This document shows positions 24,975 to 36,584 of a DNA stretch of 64,000 nt, one piece after another. Origin of the DNA: Halichondria panicea (Eukaryota; Porifera; Demospongiae; Suberitida; Halichondriidae); the NCBI RefSeq assembly GCF_963675165.1, contig NC_087380.1, forward strand, positions 4,710,571 to 4,774,570, given 5' to 3'. How positions within the stretch are numbered: the first letter of the stretch is position 1; every line of letters begins with the position of its first letter. Below the pieces are notes generated by a model. That model was not told where the DNA came from. It did no database searches and saw only the letters and a program-made list of their open reading frames with translations. Made by a program: the position numbers and the translations under genes.

Positions 24975-25640
24975 TGTCATTATTTATTGTTGAATCAGAT
25001 AGAGCGTCCTTTAAGCTGATACCAAGATCGACCTCCTAGCTCCGGAGATATGTTCGACGGAACGCTACGAAGGTATTGCAACGCCCTCTTGAGTAAATGA
25101 TGCTCAAACGTCATGAATAATTGAAATTCAATTATTGGCTTCCAGGCACTTCCGTATACTCCTGAAGGCTAGGCGTTCTAGGACTCTCTAGCTAGCTAGT
25201 ATAGCTATGTAGCTGAATTGCTTGGCACCTAGGAAGGATCTTCGAAGAAATAAAGAGACAAAGACTCCCGCCGCTCGAATGGTAAGCTCGTGTAATGTAT
25301 CAGTCTTATAAAAGATCCCTCAGCCTCTTTCATACAGCTTAAAGGAGTCTTATTAGTAGCCTTATAAGAAGCTTTCCTCCTTTATTTTAGTACTGGCTTA
25401 GTGGATGGGTGATCACATCATGGAGGGCCCAGGAAACTGGTCGTATAAACATTTATATTGCTGATTCCCCCAGGTGGTGGTAAGTGTCCTAGTCTATTGG
25501 CTAGAATGTAAGTGACATTGATATGTGTCTATCTTAACTTACTACTTATCTGTAGGTTGTTATGGATCTAAAGAAACAAACAAGAGTGGATCTACGCCAA
25601 GCTAGCTAGCTAGATAGCTGCTCTTTCTAATCATAGATAC
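24975..25640 (+). mobile_element. Family Z fragment (5' two-thirds)
   Basis: Collinear with about 6820-7735 of the complete Z element, with several internal deletions. The terminal inverted repeats are absent. Confidence 0.75.
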
Positions 25641-26124
25641 ACGAAAGAAGGCAACGCCGCCCCGCCCCACGTAATGCTAGGTAATGCTAGGTAAATGCAG
25701 TGTGTGACGTCACACCCTCTGGTTGGAGGCTATTTTTCTCGTAGGGGGCCTAAAAGAGAAATTCAAAGCAATCAGCACACATACACCTGTTAGTGCCGAG
25801 CTTTCTTTTATTCAGCTTGATTTGTGTGAAAAAACACCGATTATGTACCCCAATATGAAATAATTTTATAACATGTACGTTTCACAGAATTAGGAACAAA
25901 GCATATTTTCCAGCAGAGAAAGTTTGCGTACCTCTCCTGCTCTTACTGTACATGGTAATCTAGTTCGTAATCTAGTTTGAAGTGCTCTAAGACACTGAAA
26001 CAATCCTACAAGTGTATGGACGACAACAATGATGATGCGCATAACCCCTAACCCCTAGCGTTACACTTATCCTATAATTATATGTGGCTGAGTAAGTTAC
26101 TGTAGATTTTTCGTAATTCATTTT

Positions 26125-26350
26125 TTCCAGTATAATAAATGTTTTCATCTCTGAGCCCTTGTTCATCATCTACACCATCTTATCCTGTGTGGGCATCCTG
26201 TTCGCTTTTGTGGTGGCTTTAACTTACCTCACTCTCACTACCCGTCAGAAAGAAAACCTTTGCAAATCAGCAGAAAATTTTTGCGATCTAACTGACAAGG
26301 ATTGTGTGTGTCATTATACTAATCGAGGTTTTATTTTTGCGAATTGATCA
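26125..26350 (+). repeat. Dispersed repeat W, copy 1
   Basis: Nearly identical to 61975-62190 (tataataaatgttttcatct through gcgaattgatcaaagtt). A Leu/Ala-rich membrane-like peptide (about residues 5-25 of a 62-codon frame) can be read, but the other copy has indels, so coding is doubtful. Confidence 0.7.
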
Positions 26351-28130
26351 AAGTTTATCTTGAGTAGCCAATTTGTGAGCACACAATTCCTGCTTCAGGG
26401 CTCTCCCAGAAGGTCTGACAGACTGTGCCCCACTCCTGATTGTTGCACACCTCCACACGACCTTCCAGACCTCACACTGCCTTGAACACCAACTAAAAGT
26501 GGAGAATAGAAGGTGTGAACATGTATGTCTTTCAAACACATACATACGGTATACATGTAGTACGTGTATGTGTATACTTCAGTGGTAACTGTATACCTCC
26601 TAGTATACATCACGTAAACACTAGACTCAATATTGACTACGTCAACTGAAAGACATTTTCTTGACACTAATAAGTTGTTTTGAAGCTGTAAGTAAATGCA
26701 GAACTATGGCAGCAAGGTGAACATGCATGCAGACTCAGAATACACACACAAACGCACACTGACCCACTAATATGACCCGGCGCGCAAATTTTATGATTAG
26801 TTTTGTGTTAATTTGGTACCCGTATCGGGTGTTTCCCATACTTTATTTCTATAACTTTTAGTGAGCCAGCAGTAATAAGCGTGGGTGTTAATTAAGGCCA
26901 GCAATACAATTATGTAACTTACTTTATCTTTCTCTCTATCTTTCTTTCTTTGCTTTGCCATGTGCTTTGCCATGTGCTTTCTAACTACTGATGTTCATGT
27001 GATCTATTACTGGGATTTGGTTGGCTGTTCACTGTTTTATGTTTGTGGTTTGTCATGGCGTGGCCTAATACTCCATGTTATAGTGGGGGTGGGTTATTTA
27101 CTGACATCGCAGGTTTCAGAGGATTGACGGAATAGTACCAGTGGCATCACTGGAAGTACTTGTTGGTACCTTATCCATCACAGCGTTAGCAGAGTTCGGG
27201 CGCTTGTCAGCAATGGTGACGGCTGGCAGCACTGACGTAGCACGCACATAAACAATACATGAACAGCTAAGGAGAGAGCCAGTGTTTTCTTGGCTTGCTA
27301 GCTAAAGCTCTAATACAAGTGAGGTGGAACAGTAATAGCATGCAGTTCACACTATCTGCAGTGGAGTTACCTAGCAGCAGTCTCCAGTATGCCATGCCGC
27401 CATTCTCAATCTGGGCGGCCATACTCTTGCTACCTCCACCTGGTGTTACGCAACCTGATTGGTCAGATCCATGAGAAGGCATTGTATGGAGAAAATGTAA
27501 AATGTTGCTGGACAGGTGTGCTTGAGCTGCAGAAAAGTGCGACAAAAAGCCATACACTTACAGTAACGGACGATCGATCAAGTCGATCATCCATCATTGG
27601 TATAGCCCAGAAGGTCGAATACAAGACCTTTTCGTCCCTAATGTTTATTGTGCCGGGACTCATCAGTGGACTGCACGCGCACTCAGTAAATGTACTTTGC
27701 TCACACTATTAGCAGTTTCTAGAACTAATAAATAATTACTTGCATCCAGTGTAATTTAATGGAAAGTGGACTAAGATTCTGTGGCTATCTATGCAAATGT
27801 ACTATCTATGCAAATGTATGTGGTACATCATCACACAATAATTTAAACGGACTCCCAAATATTCGTTTAGCGGCAGGGGGGGGTTCATTTAACCAATTAA
27901 ATATTAAGTGGTGTAAATCATGTTACAAAGGGGTTGTATGGTAAGCATCAGTCAACCAATAAACACATTCTTGGCAATCACACTGAGACGGTAAAGACCC
28001 ACTTACGTAGAATTTTATACACATAATTATTACCACTGCGACTATAAATTATCACTCTATCCAAATTATCACTCTATCCATTCAGATACGGGCTTCGGGA
28101 CAGGCTAGGAATAAACATTAAGTTGAAGAC
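26351..28130. other. No identifiable features
   Basis: No supported gene. A 17-bp tandem duplication lies near 27789-27823 and another near 28045-28079. Confidence 0.35.
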
Positions 28131-28136
28131 TGACTA

Positions 28137-28312
28137 ATTGTAGAAGCCTATTACCTAAAATAGATGAATTAAGGGCTATTTGTGCTATTTGTGCTACCCA
28201 CTGCCCAGATGTTGTTTGTCTAGTAGAAACATGGTTGTGTAGTGATATTATGTGTAGTGATATTATAGATAGTGAGTTATACATTCCTAACTACAAGTAC
28301 ACGTACTGATTA
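28137..28312 (+). pseudogene. Non-LTR retrotransposon endonuclease fragment
   Basis: The frame reads CRSLLPKIDELRAIC, then HCPDVVCLVETWL, then DSELYIPNYKY. This is the N-terminus of an APE-type endonuclease (NxRSLxxKxxEL, then the catalytic ETWL). It is a short relic, and nothing downstream continues the ORF2. Two tandem duplications sit inside it, a 9-bp unit repeating AIC and a 15-bp unit repeating CSDI[MI], both in frame. The clade (CR1/L2-like) is an inference. Confidence 0.7.
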
Positions 28313-30050
28313 ATACTCAATTATGGGATATTTTAGGTGCCTTTTCGCTTAGCGATGGAACTCAAGCAAATTTGTCGGCTAAGGTCTAATTGTTTTTGCA
28401 CATTAATTGTTAATACAAAAAAGTACAGTGAATAGAGAAGGAGAGGGATTAGAAACGGAGCACGTGTGCGTTAGCATGTTTGTTGTTTTATAGCGGGGTG
28501 ACTTTAAAGCTATTGGAATGTAAGGTGGTTCTGGCTTACCAGTACTGCACCCTTCCGTCTACAATTATATTGCTACCGATCAGTGTATTGGACTAAGTTT
28601 AATCTTTAGATTGTTAGATGCAAAGATCACAATTCCCTTGTGCGATTCGCTTGTGTTTGAAGGCATTATGTTTGCTGACTGTTAGCGATAAAGATAAAAC
28701 CTTACGGGAATCAGCTGTGTGAGAGTTTACAAAACCTGAGTACTCTTTTTTGATGAAACCTCTGTTTTGGAGCGTGCATATTGCCTAATTTCTCTTTCTT
28801 AAGTCACTTTTGAAGGCCAACTTTTCTGAAATCAATCGACTTCATTGTACTGGATACATTCAACAATACAGATCTAAATTTTAATTAAGTGGATATTGTT
28901 CAAAGGCAATGATAAATTTTTTTTGATGGTAACTCTCGAAGACATACTAATTTTCTTTCAGGAGCGCCTCTTCTTGGGTTCCCTGTGCTGGCGTAATGTG
29001 ATCAATAAGGGAATCTGCCTTCCCACTTCTGGTTAGGATCATCTCGCGAAACAGTTAACCCAGGTAACCAGCAAGCGACCATCTACTGACTCTGTAAGTC
29101 AGCATTACGACAATGGGTGTTCATGTACACACGTATTACACGAGCTACGGCCCTAATTTACTACTAAGCCAATGAGCCAATGCGTGGGAGCCTTCCGCAT
29201 TCCTTATTTTGATACCACAAAAAGTGAGTTGTAGGAACAAGCAAAATATATAGCTTGTTAGCTTTAACGACTGCATGGCTACTGAAAAAATCATGTACCA
29301 GCACATGCGCATTGAGCCGTGGTATTTACTTCGAGGTACGGTTCGATCAGAACCGTTTGATAATTGCTTCAAGATCTTCATAGTAGTACAAGGTTCTAGG
29401 GAAGCTAGAGAGTGAGAATTTATGGCCTTGTAGAGTGAGAGGAGAGGACAGTGACTGGCTAGGTAGGAAGCTTCCTTTCAGTGGTCAACTGAGAATCCTG
29501 ATGAAAGGCGCACTTGAGGTGGACCATAATGCAATAATGAATAACAATAATGATTAAATAATGAATAATAAAAATAATGAATAATTAAATAATGAATAAC
29601 AATAATGATTCTTTAACAAAGTATGAGTATGAGGGGGGAAAACAATGTTAAGTTCTAGGTCTATATATACGGGTACGGGTGCAGCAACATCCAGCAGCAC
29701 ACACCGCCTTTAAGGTACTGGAGTTGAGATAAAATAATCATACCATACGTGGTACACAATGAATATGGACAATGACACACACAGAAGATTAACATAGCCT
29801 GATTAACATAGCACATACCGTATAACAGTAAAATTTAGTGGGGAAATTTGGCCCAATTCGCTCCTGTCGTGGTTATTTTCAATAAGTTCCTGTTCCCTTG
29901 CGTGACGGGTCTCAGTTAATGCTTTCGTTGAAGTATAATCGATTTGTTTGTAAATAACTATTCACGATTGGCCGGTGGTGGATCAAATTGTAGGGTTACA
30001 TATGCTAGGGGCAGCGGAGGGTGTGTGGTAATTAGTGGGTATGTCATACG
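28313..30050. other. No gene; Y-family fragment inside
   Basis: About 29285-29520 is a decayed central piece of family Y (accagcacatgcgcattg and the gagaggacagtgactgg block). About 29525-29620 is an aataatga-type low-complexity run. The rest is unassigned. Confidence 0.5.
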
Positions 30051-30056
30051 ATAACT

Positions 30057-30300
30057 GGTCCCCCCGGACCGTCCGTCTACGGCAACATTTTCTGCCGTAG
30101 ACGGTCCGGGGGGACCTTCCACGGCAATTGTTAGTTGCCATGGACAGTCCGGGGGGACCATTAGTGCTGCTGCAGACGGTCCCCCCTTGCTGTAAGTAGT
30201 CCCCCCACGGACTGTCTACGGCAACTTACAATTGCCGTGGAAGGTCCCCCCGGACTGTCAAGGGCAATCAGATTGCCATGGACTGTCCCCCCCATATATA
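30057..30300. repeat. Cluster of GC-rich alternating hairpins
   Basis: ggtccccccggaccgtc and its complement gacggtccggggggacc alternate several times, linked by variants of tctacggcaa / ttgccgtaga. 30057-30116 forms one long stem-loop, and 30117-30300 repeats the theme with diverged copies. It is strikingly GC-rich for this window and does not code. Confidence 0.75.
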
Positions 30301-30398
30301 CCATCTACAGCGGACAGTGCTGCCCCATCAAAAGTAGTTTAGAAGAATGGATGCAAGATAGTGATATAGCATGAGAGAGAACAATGTGCAGATATACG

Positions 30399-30760
30399 TC
30401 ATTTTGTAGATTTGCATGCCTGACAAAACCACGGGAGCTTGATGGCTTTTGGTGGTGCTCTAACACAGTCGGTATGAAACCATTCCTCGCAGCTTGTGCA
30501 CTCGATCATAGCACGATTGTTTCGTTTATGTCGACACGTACAGTATATGCGCATATACTCGACCATTATTACAGCTGGTTTTCTTGCCACATGGATAGCT
30601 GGGAAAAGTCCAAGGTTTCGTTGCTCAATACCTCTCTTTAGATGTTGTCTCATGAGCTTTTGATCGAATTGCAGTTTGTTTGGCTCAATTCCGTTACAGA
30701 GTGCTGTTGCTGTGTCATCAGATGATATACTTGGCGTAGTGCTATAACTATAATCATGGT
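30399..30760 (-). pseudogene. Ulp1 C-terminus plus PHD finger relic
   Basis: On the minus strand, the end of a Ulp1-like domain (ALCNGIEPNKLQFDQKLMRQ followed by an NLGLFP segment) leads into a PHD finger (YCTC, then MIECTSCEEWFH, then WFCQAC). The order and spacing match the 3' half of the intact-looking gene ending at 44502, so this is a second, truncated copy of the same TE-borne gene. The Ulp1 catalytic residues are missing. Confidence 0.75.
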
Positions 30761-31586
30761 TCACGACGACGATGATGGACCCATAGCGTCCCGGACAAGA
30801 TCCAAACGTAACAATTAACAATCACTATCGTAATTAACTATCATTAACAATTAACTATCATCGTACACCTGTATGCTGTAATACGTTTTATGGAATGGAT
30901 AAGCAGTTCAAAGTTCTCGTTTAAGGATACTACAATTATTATTGTAGTAATTATGGTAGCCCAAGGTACAAGGTGTTATATCCATGCACATGACTCTCAC
31001 ATGTCCATTGAATGAACACAAGGGAACAAAGGAAACTTTTAAATATTTCATTTTGATTATAATTGTTAGGAATAATATTATGAGCCAGAATATTATGAGC
31101 CAGAAGTTGTGCCAAGCAACGTACTAACATTTAAATATTTTTGGTTTTAATGACAGACAGTATAGTGTGCGTTTTTTTCATGACACACATTTGTAGCATT
31201 TGTAGCTCCATATCTGATCCTGATCCCAGAATGCCTTCCCCTTTCCCTGCTTTAATTAAAAGTGAATATTTGCATATTTTATTTAAAAAATTTATAACTC
31301 ATGAACCGTATATTAAAAACATAAGTTCCACAGGTAGAACCGGCTCATCTAGCAACCAACCACCACCCCACAAATAACAATTGTTAACAAAAATTGTTAA
31401 CAAAAATTCACAATTATGCACACATATGCACTTATTGTTCAGAATGTTCTCACGGTGACATGGCTCATCAGGACTCAATCATGATCTGCTGTATTTATCT
31501 GCTCTATCGGCAGACGCCCTTTTCCAGGGAAATATTTTCTTCACCTACACACAGTTCAATGGTGGCTTATGATGTCCACTGTTGTA

Positions 31587-34229
31587 CAGTGCAACAAGGC
31601 ATAAAGCTGGTTTTGGGTGATAGAATTAAAAGGCGTGTATCTCATAACTGGCATAACCTTTTCGTTCAAAACTTGACATGTTTTTGTTGTCAATAAAAAA
31701 AATTATATATCCTAATTAGGGTTTCCATAGCGCCATCCTATAACGCCCACACAACGCCCACACACAAATAATTGTTTTTCACCTTTTCGCTATCTAGTCG
31801 CACATAGACGGTCCAATACCAACCAAATTTGGTACACAAGACAACTATGTACAGTACTAAATCCAAATGAATTCCTTTTTTAGATACATACTAGTTAAAG
31901 GTTGATAATCCCATTTTTTTGTCATTTCAGTCGATTTGCAAAAAATCTATCTTCATGAAAACTACACAAGCAATTGAAATCAAACCTGGCCTAAACTAAC
32001 TGATAATAAATATGTTAAAATGAAATGAATCCCTTTTTGAGAAAGAGCGATTGTATTTAAAAATAAGGCTACTCAAAAGTCAGTCATTCTCGCCCACACG
32101 CCTATGAGATTTATATTCTTTACCAAACTTTTTGACTTCACTCTCCATCTCTCTTCCTGGTAAATAAGAAAACATGTAGTTTCTGGACCTCTGAATATAG
32201 TTTTTGATAGTTTCCTTCGGAATTAAATCGAGAGCTTTCGGAACAGTTGAGCGGAGCGAATCAAACTTGTAATCACAATAAGCTCTTGTGTATCGCTTGG
32301 CGTGTCCCCATACACGCTCAATACCATTGAGCTCGCAGTGGAACTTTGGAACAAATAACACAGTGTGCCCTTTGGCCTCCAGCTTTTGGTGCAAGGCACT
32401 TTTCTCATTTTTGAAATCATCGTGACAGCTGAGGATGATTTTCATATCCTCCAATTTTAGGGTAGCTGTGTTTATGCCCCTTTCCTCCAGTATCATCGCT
32501 GCCCCTTTAGGTGTGCCATCGTCCATAACCATCTTTTGTGGTCTACCAGCCCAAGTGGTGTCAAGTGGTGTCTCTCATAGCTGGTTGTTTACCGCCTGGC
32601 TTCCTGCTCAATCGTGAAACCACCAATGCATCATGAGCGTATGCTGTGTGCCCACACGAGTGGTCAAATACCCAAACATGCTTGTAGACACGAGGTGGGT
32701 ACTTGGCTTCGGCTATCTTGAACGCTTTATCAATCTGAGCCATAAATAAATCATTGTTCCAATAGCCCTCTTTGGCTTTACCGTATTCAAAGAACACTCT
32801 CGCAGACTTTTCAATGGTGAGTTCAACTTCAAACCAGTTTTGAAACATAGAGTCCGACAACGCACAGTAGCCATCCCTCTCCTCGATGAAATCAGACACC
32901 ATCAACCCTGACCCTCTTGCCTTTGGTTTGATGACCTGCATAGTGTCATCCTTCCATATAGACACTGGTCATCATTAGCATTAAACATGCTTTCGTCATG
33001 AAACCAAAAAATGGTGTTTTCCCAGTTCTGGTCAAGAGTCACGTCTTTTAGCAGGTCAGCTGCCTCTTGGTTCGGAGCATTGGAGGCATGAAGAAATCCA
33101 AGGGCACTCATTTGTTTCAGAAATTTTTGTCGATATTCAACTACGTCTGCTCGCTCATGCCCATCGTAATAAATGCCTTTAGTGATCCTCTTCACTTTGA
33201 AGCCCATATCGTGCAACCAATTTCTTGCTACTTCTACACTAATTCTTCGTGGGGCTCCTGCCTCAAGAGTTGAGTTTGGCAAAAGCTCATCATTGACCCA
33301 TGAGCAAAATGATCTTGCTGTTAAGTTAGGAGCTCCTTTTAGAAAAGCATTCTCTCGAACGTACAGAGTGGCCTCCTCTGTTAGATGTTCGTTTTTGGCA
33401 ATTGCGTTTGTACGATTGTATTTCCCCCTAATAAACTTTGGCAACTCTCCTTCATTCTTCAGAAATTCAACTCTCCATTTCTGGATTGTCTTGGCGTTCC
33501 TTTTTAGATGGGAAGCAATATTAGATGGGAAGCAATAATCTTGGAAGCTGGCCCAATAAGAAGCTGAAAGTCGTGACTTAAGATGTGGAAGAGAAGGAGA
33601 CTGAGCGAATAAAGGTCTTCTCTGGGTAGAGAGCTAACCCAATCGGCAACAAACTCTTCCAGTAGACCAGTAGAGCATCAGGATCATTCTTCAGTGCCTC
33701 ATTGGGATCAAAATCTGAGTCAGAGTCTGAGGTAGCACTGGAAGTTGATGGCTGGCCCATGAGAGATTGATTGGAGAGATGAGATGAAGAAGTATCATCA
33801 GTGTTGATAGCGATACTTGATACAGCCTGCTGAGCAGGCCTTTGCCAGTGTTTCACTCTTGAAGTTTTGAGATGAGCTCTTTGTTTCTTCAGTTTAGGCA
33901 TATTGAGCAGCAGAAAGCAAAGGAGCAGCAGATATGTACAGATGAATGCATGCAACATGCAACAGCACCTTTGCAAAACTCACTTATTAATTATGCGTGG
34001 GCGGAAACAACGATGTAATGATATTTTTGGCCAATCAGTTTGCATGTTTAGCTCAGCTGACCCTAGCAACAGTGCACATGCTCAGAATTGCTCAGAATTG
34101 CTTGCAAATTGTCTCTAATTTTAGGCAACAGAGTAATATTAAAAATTGTTCTTTGTTGCTAAGGTCTATCTCAAAGAGTTCAAAGGATATGTAAGGTAAA
34201 AAAAACCAGCTTTATGCCTTGTTGCACTG
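31587..34229 (-). mobile_element. Complete 2,643-bp Tc1/mariner (IS630-like) transposon
   Basis: Perfect 28-bp terminal inverted repeats begin cagtgcaacaaggcataaag, and the element is flanked on both sides by TA (31585-31586, 34230-34231). The empty site exists in the related Y copy. It contains one transposase gene, now frameshifted. Confidence 0.92.
32080..33901 (-). pseudogene. Tc1/IS630-type DDE transposase, frameshifted
   Basis: The product cuts and pastes the element at TA. Reading from the ATG at 33901: a Ser/Asp-rich N-terminus; an HTH region (about 33530-33250, including RNAKTIQKWRVEF); then catalytic blocks FWFHDES (first Asp), VWVFDHSCGH (second Asp) and ELNGIERVWG (Glu), the DDE pattern of IS630/Tc1 enzymes. 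Four frame segments (33901-33578, 33444-32902, 32965-32561, 32532-32080) join by one protein, but are separated by frame changes. Two changes are exact tandem duplications (17 bp at 33504-33537, 10 bp at 32552-32571), and a third near 32960 looks like a GT dinucleotide insertion. Catalytic residues are all retained, so inactivation is recent or is an assembly error. Confidence 0.85.
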
Positions 34230-34632
34230 TACTAACTAGCCTAAACAAACCTATAGTGAAGCTATCAAGACTACAAATGCTACAAATGCTACTCTATAGT
34301 GACTTACCAGGTTCAGGAAGATGGTCCACCTCAAGTGCGTCTTCCTCAGGATTCTCAGGCTTTTGACCTCTGAAAGGAAGCTTCCTACCTAGCTATGATC
34401 TCAGTTACTGTCCTCAGTTACTGTCCTCTCACTCTACAAGGCTCACTCTCTAGCTTCCCTAGAACCTCCCTGAGGTTGTACTACGAAGATCTTGTAGCAA
34501 TTATAAAACGGTCACTTTTCTTTCGAGCAAAATATTAAAAATACCATGTGGAAGAGCTGGTAACCTGCAGCGTGCGCATAGCTCCAACACAGCGTGCACA
34601 ACGGTAGCCATGCCGGCTAAAGTGGGGAAAAG

Positions 34633-35016
34633 TAGTACATAAACTTCTAATTTTACTCACATGCAGCATGTTCGATCACCAAGATTTTTTTAAATTTATC
34701 AGTAGCCGTGCCGACTACCTTTATCCAGTTTTGCAAAGGCTCAAACTCTGGAAGGATGGAGGCAAAGTGGATCAAGAGATTCTAAACAAAAACCTAGACT
34801 CTGCCATGCCATTGATATTTACGTTGACCGGGTAAATGACCGGGTAAATGAACGGGTAAATGAATTCCAAGGCTCAAACTCTGAATATTAGCAGAGGATC
34901 TAAGAAAAAGAAACTGGAATTACAAACTCACCATCCTGGATTATTCGAACTATTCTCTAGCTATAGCTAGTAATTATGTAGGAGTAACGTATCTGTCACA
35001 AGCTTACTCTGCGCAT
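34633..35016. other. No identifiable features
   Basis: Short AT-rich stretch with a triplicated gggtaaatga unit near 34830-34862. Confidence 0.4.
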
Positions 35017-36240
35017 GGGTCAGGCACTGATAAGATTAATTTTATTCATTGCCAACATTTTATGTAGATCATGTAGTGTTAATGAGATTCATAATGTTTA
35101 TTAATGTTATTCATTACATGTGACGTCATAAGGTCAATGTATTTGCTTAGCTAGCTGCTAGAACTATTATAGATTATCTTTGGCAACAAATACGGCGGAC
35201 TTAAACAAGGTAAGAGTAGCTGTTTAGGCCCTCAAAAGATAGAGTATGTTGTTGTTATGATTATGTTTCCTTGATGGGAAGTACCAAAACTTTCTTAGCT
35301 ATGTTAGCTTCTTTAGCTCTGACAGCCACCCTAGAGGTAGGCTATTTTGTGTATCTCAAGAATACAATAACTCGAATACAATAACTCCTACTCTTCCCAT
35401 CAAGGATACTAGTACCTAGCTATGAGATGTTCATCTAGCCTTGTTTTTGAAGCTTGATCTTGGCATCTTCAACGCCGTATTTGCACTTCTCTTTCTGAAA
35501 GTGGCATGACGTCATCATCATTTATGGGACATAATTGAATTAAGCTGATTAGTTTTTTGGAAAAGAAAACATTGAGCTTCATTTTGGATGCAGCATACAC
35601 TGTATATTGCAAACTCTGCGCAGTTAAGGCCTGGGTCAGGCACTGATAAGATTAATTTTATTCATTGCCTACATTTTATGTAGATCATGTAGATCATGTA
35701 GTGTTAATGAGATTCATAATGTTTATTAATGTTATTCATTGCATGTGACGTCATAAGGTCAATGTATTTGCTTAGCTAGCTGCTAGAACTATTATAGATT
35801 ATCTTTGGCAACAAATACGGCGGACTAAAACAAGGTAAGAGTAGCTGTTTAGGCCCTCAAAAGATAGAGTATGTTGTTATGATTATGTTTCCTTGATGGG
35901 AAGTAAAAATGTCCAAAACTTTCTTAGCTATGCTAGCTTCTTCAGCTCTGACAGCCACCCTAGAGGTAGGCTATTTTGTGTATCTCAAGAATACAATAAC
36001 TCCTACTCTTCCCATCAAGGATACTAGTACCTAGCTATGAGATGTTCATCTAGCCTTGTTTTTGAAGCTTGATCTTGGCATCTTCAACGCCGTATTTGCA
36101 CTTCTCTTTCTGAAAGTGGCATGACGTCATCACCATTTATGGGACTAATTAGCATAATTGAATTAAGCTAATTAGTTTTTTGGAAAAAGAAAACATTGAG
36201 CTTCATTTTGGATCATTTTGATGCAGCATACACTGTATAT
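35017..36240 (+). repeat. Tandem duplication of a ~600-bp segment
   Basis: 35017-35612 and 35630-36240 align end to end (from gggtcaggcactgataagat to gatgcagcatacactgtata). The copies differ mostly by small insertions, several of them extra short tandem units. A third fragment is at about 56283-56350. Confidence 0.85.
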
Positions 36241-36244
36241 TGCA

Positions 36245-36385
36245 AATAATACAGCAGTGTGAACATAGTGTAAATTTTGGTGTTGAAATCTGGACCCGGG
36301 CCTTAAGTGCGCAGAGAATAATACAGCAGTATGAACATAGTGTAAATATTGGTATTGAAATCTGGACCCGGGCGCAGAGTACACT
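36245..36385 (+). repeat. ~75-bp tandem duplication
   Basis: aataatacagcag through ctggacccgggc occurs twice in a row with a few substitutions. Confidence 0.8.
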
Positions 36386-36584
36386 GACCAATCCAAAGCG
36401 TGGTTGAAATGCAAATAATACCAGAAGCTCAAAACTATTATATACTACAACTACAAAACCAGAACCAGATTAAATAATTATGAGTGGGACCCAGAAGGAA
36501 GTTTAATGCAAGCAGCGAAACAATACTAGGATAGTCTACACACACTATACCAGAGTATCACTTACATAATCTCCAAGAAAAGGG

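Larger units (their letters stand above)
31239..34632 (-). mobile_element. Family Y MITE interrupted by a Tc1/IS630-type element
   Basis: 31239-31586 and 34230-34632 are the two halves, in reverse orientation, of the MITE seen whole at 40138-41045. The join falls at ...gttgta|ctaac..., uninterrupted at about 40555. TTAA is not preserved at either end of this copy. Confidence 0.85.
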
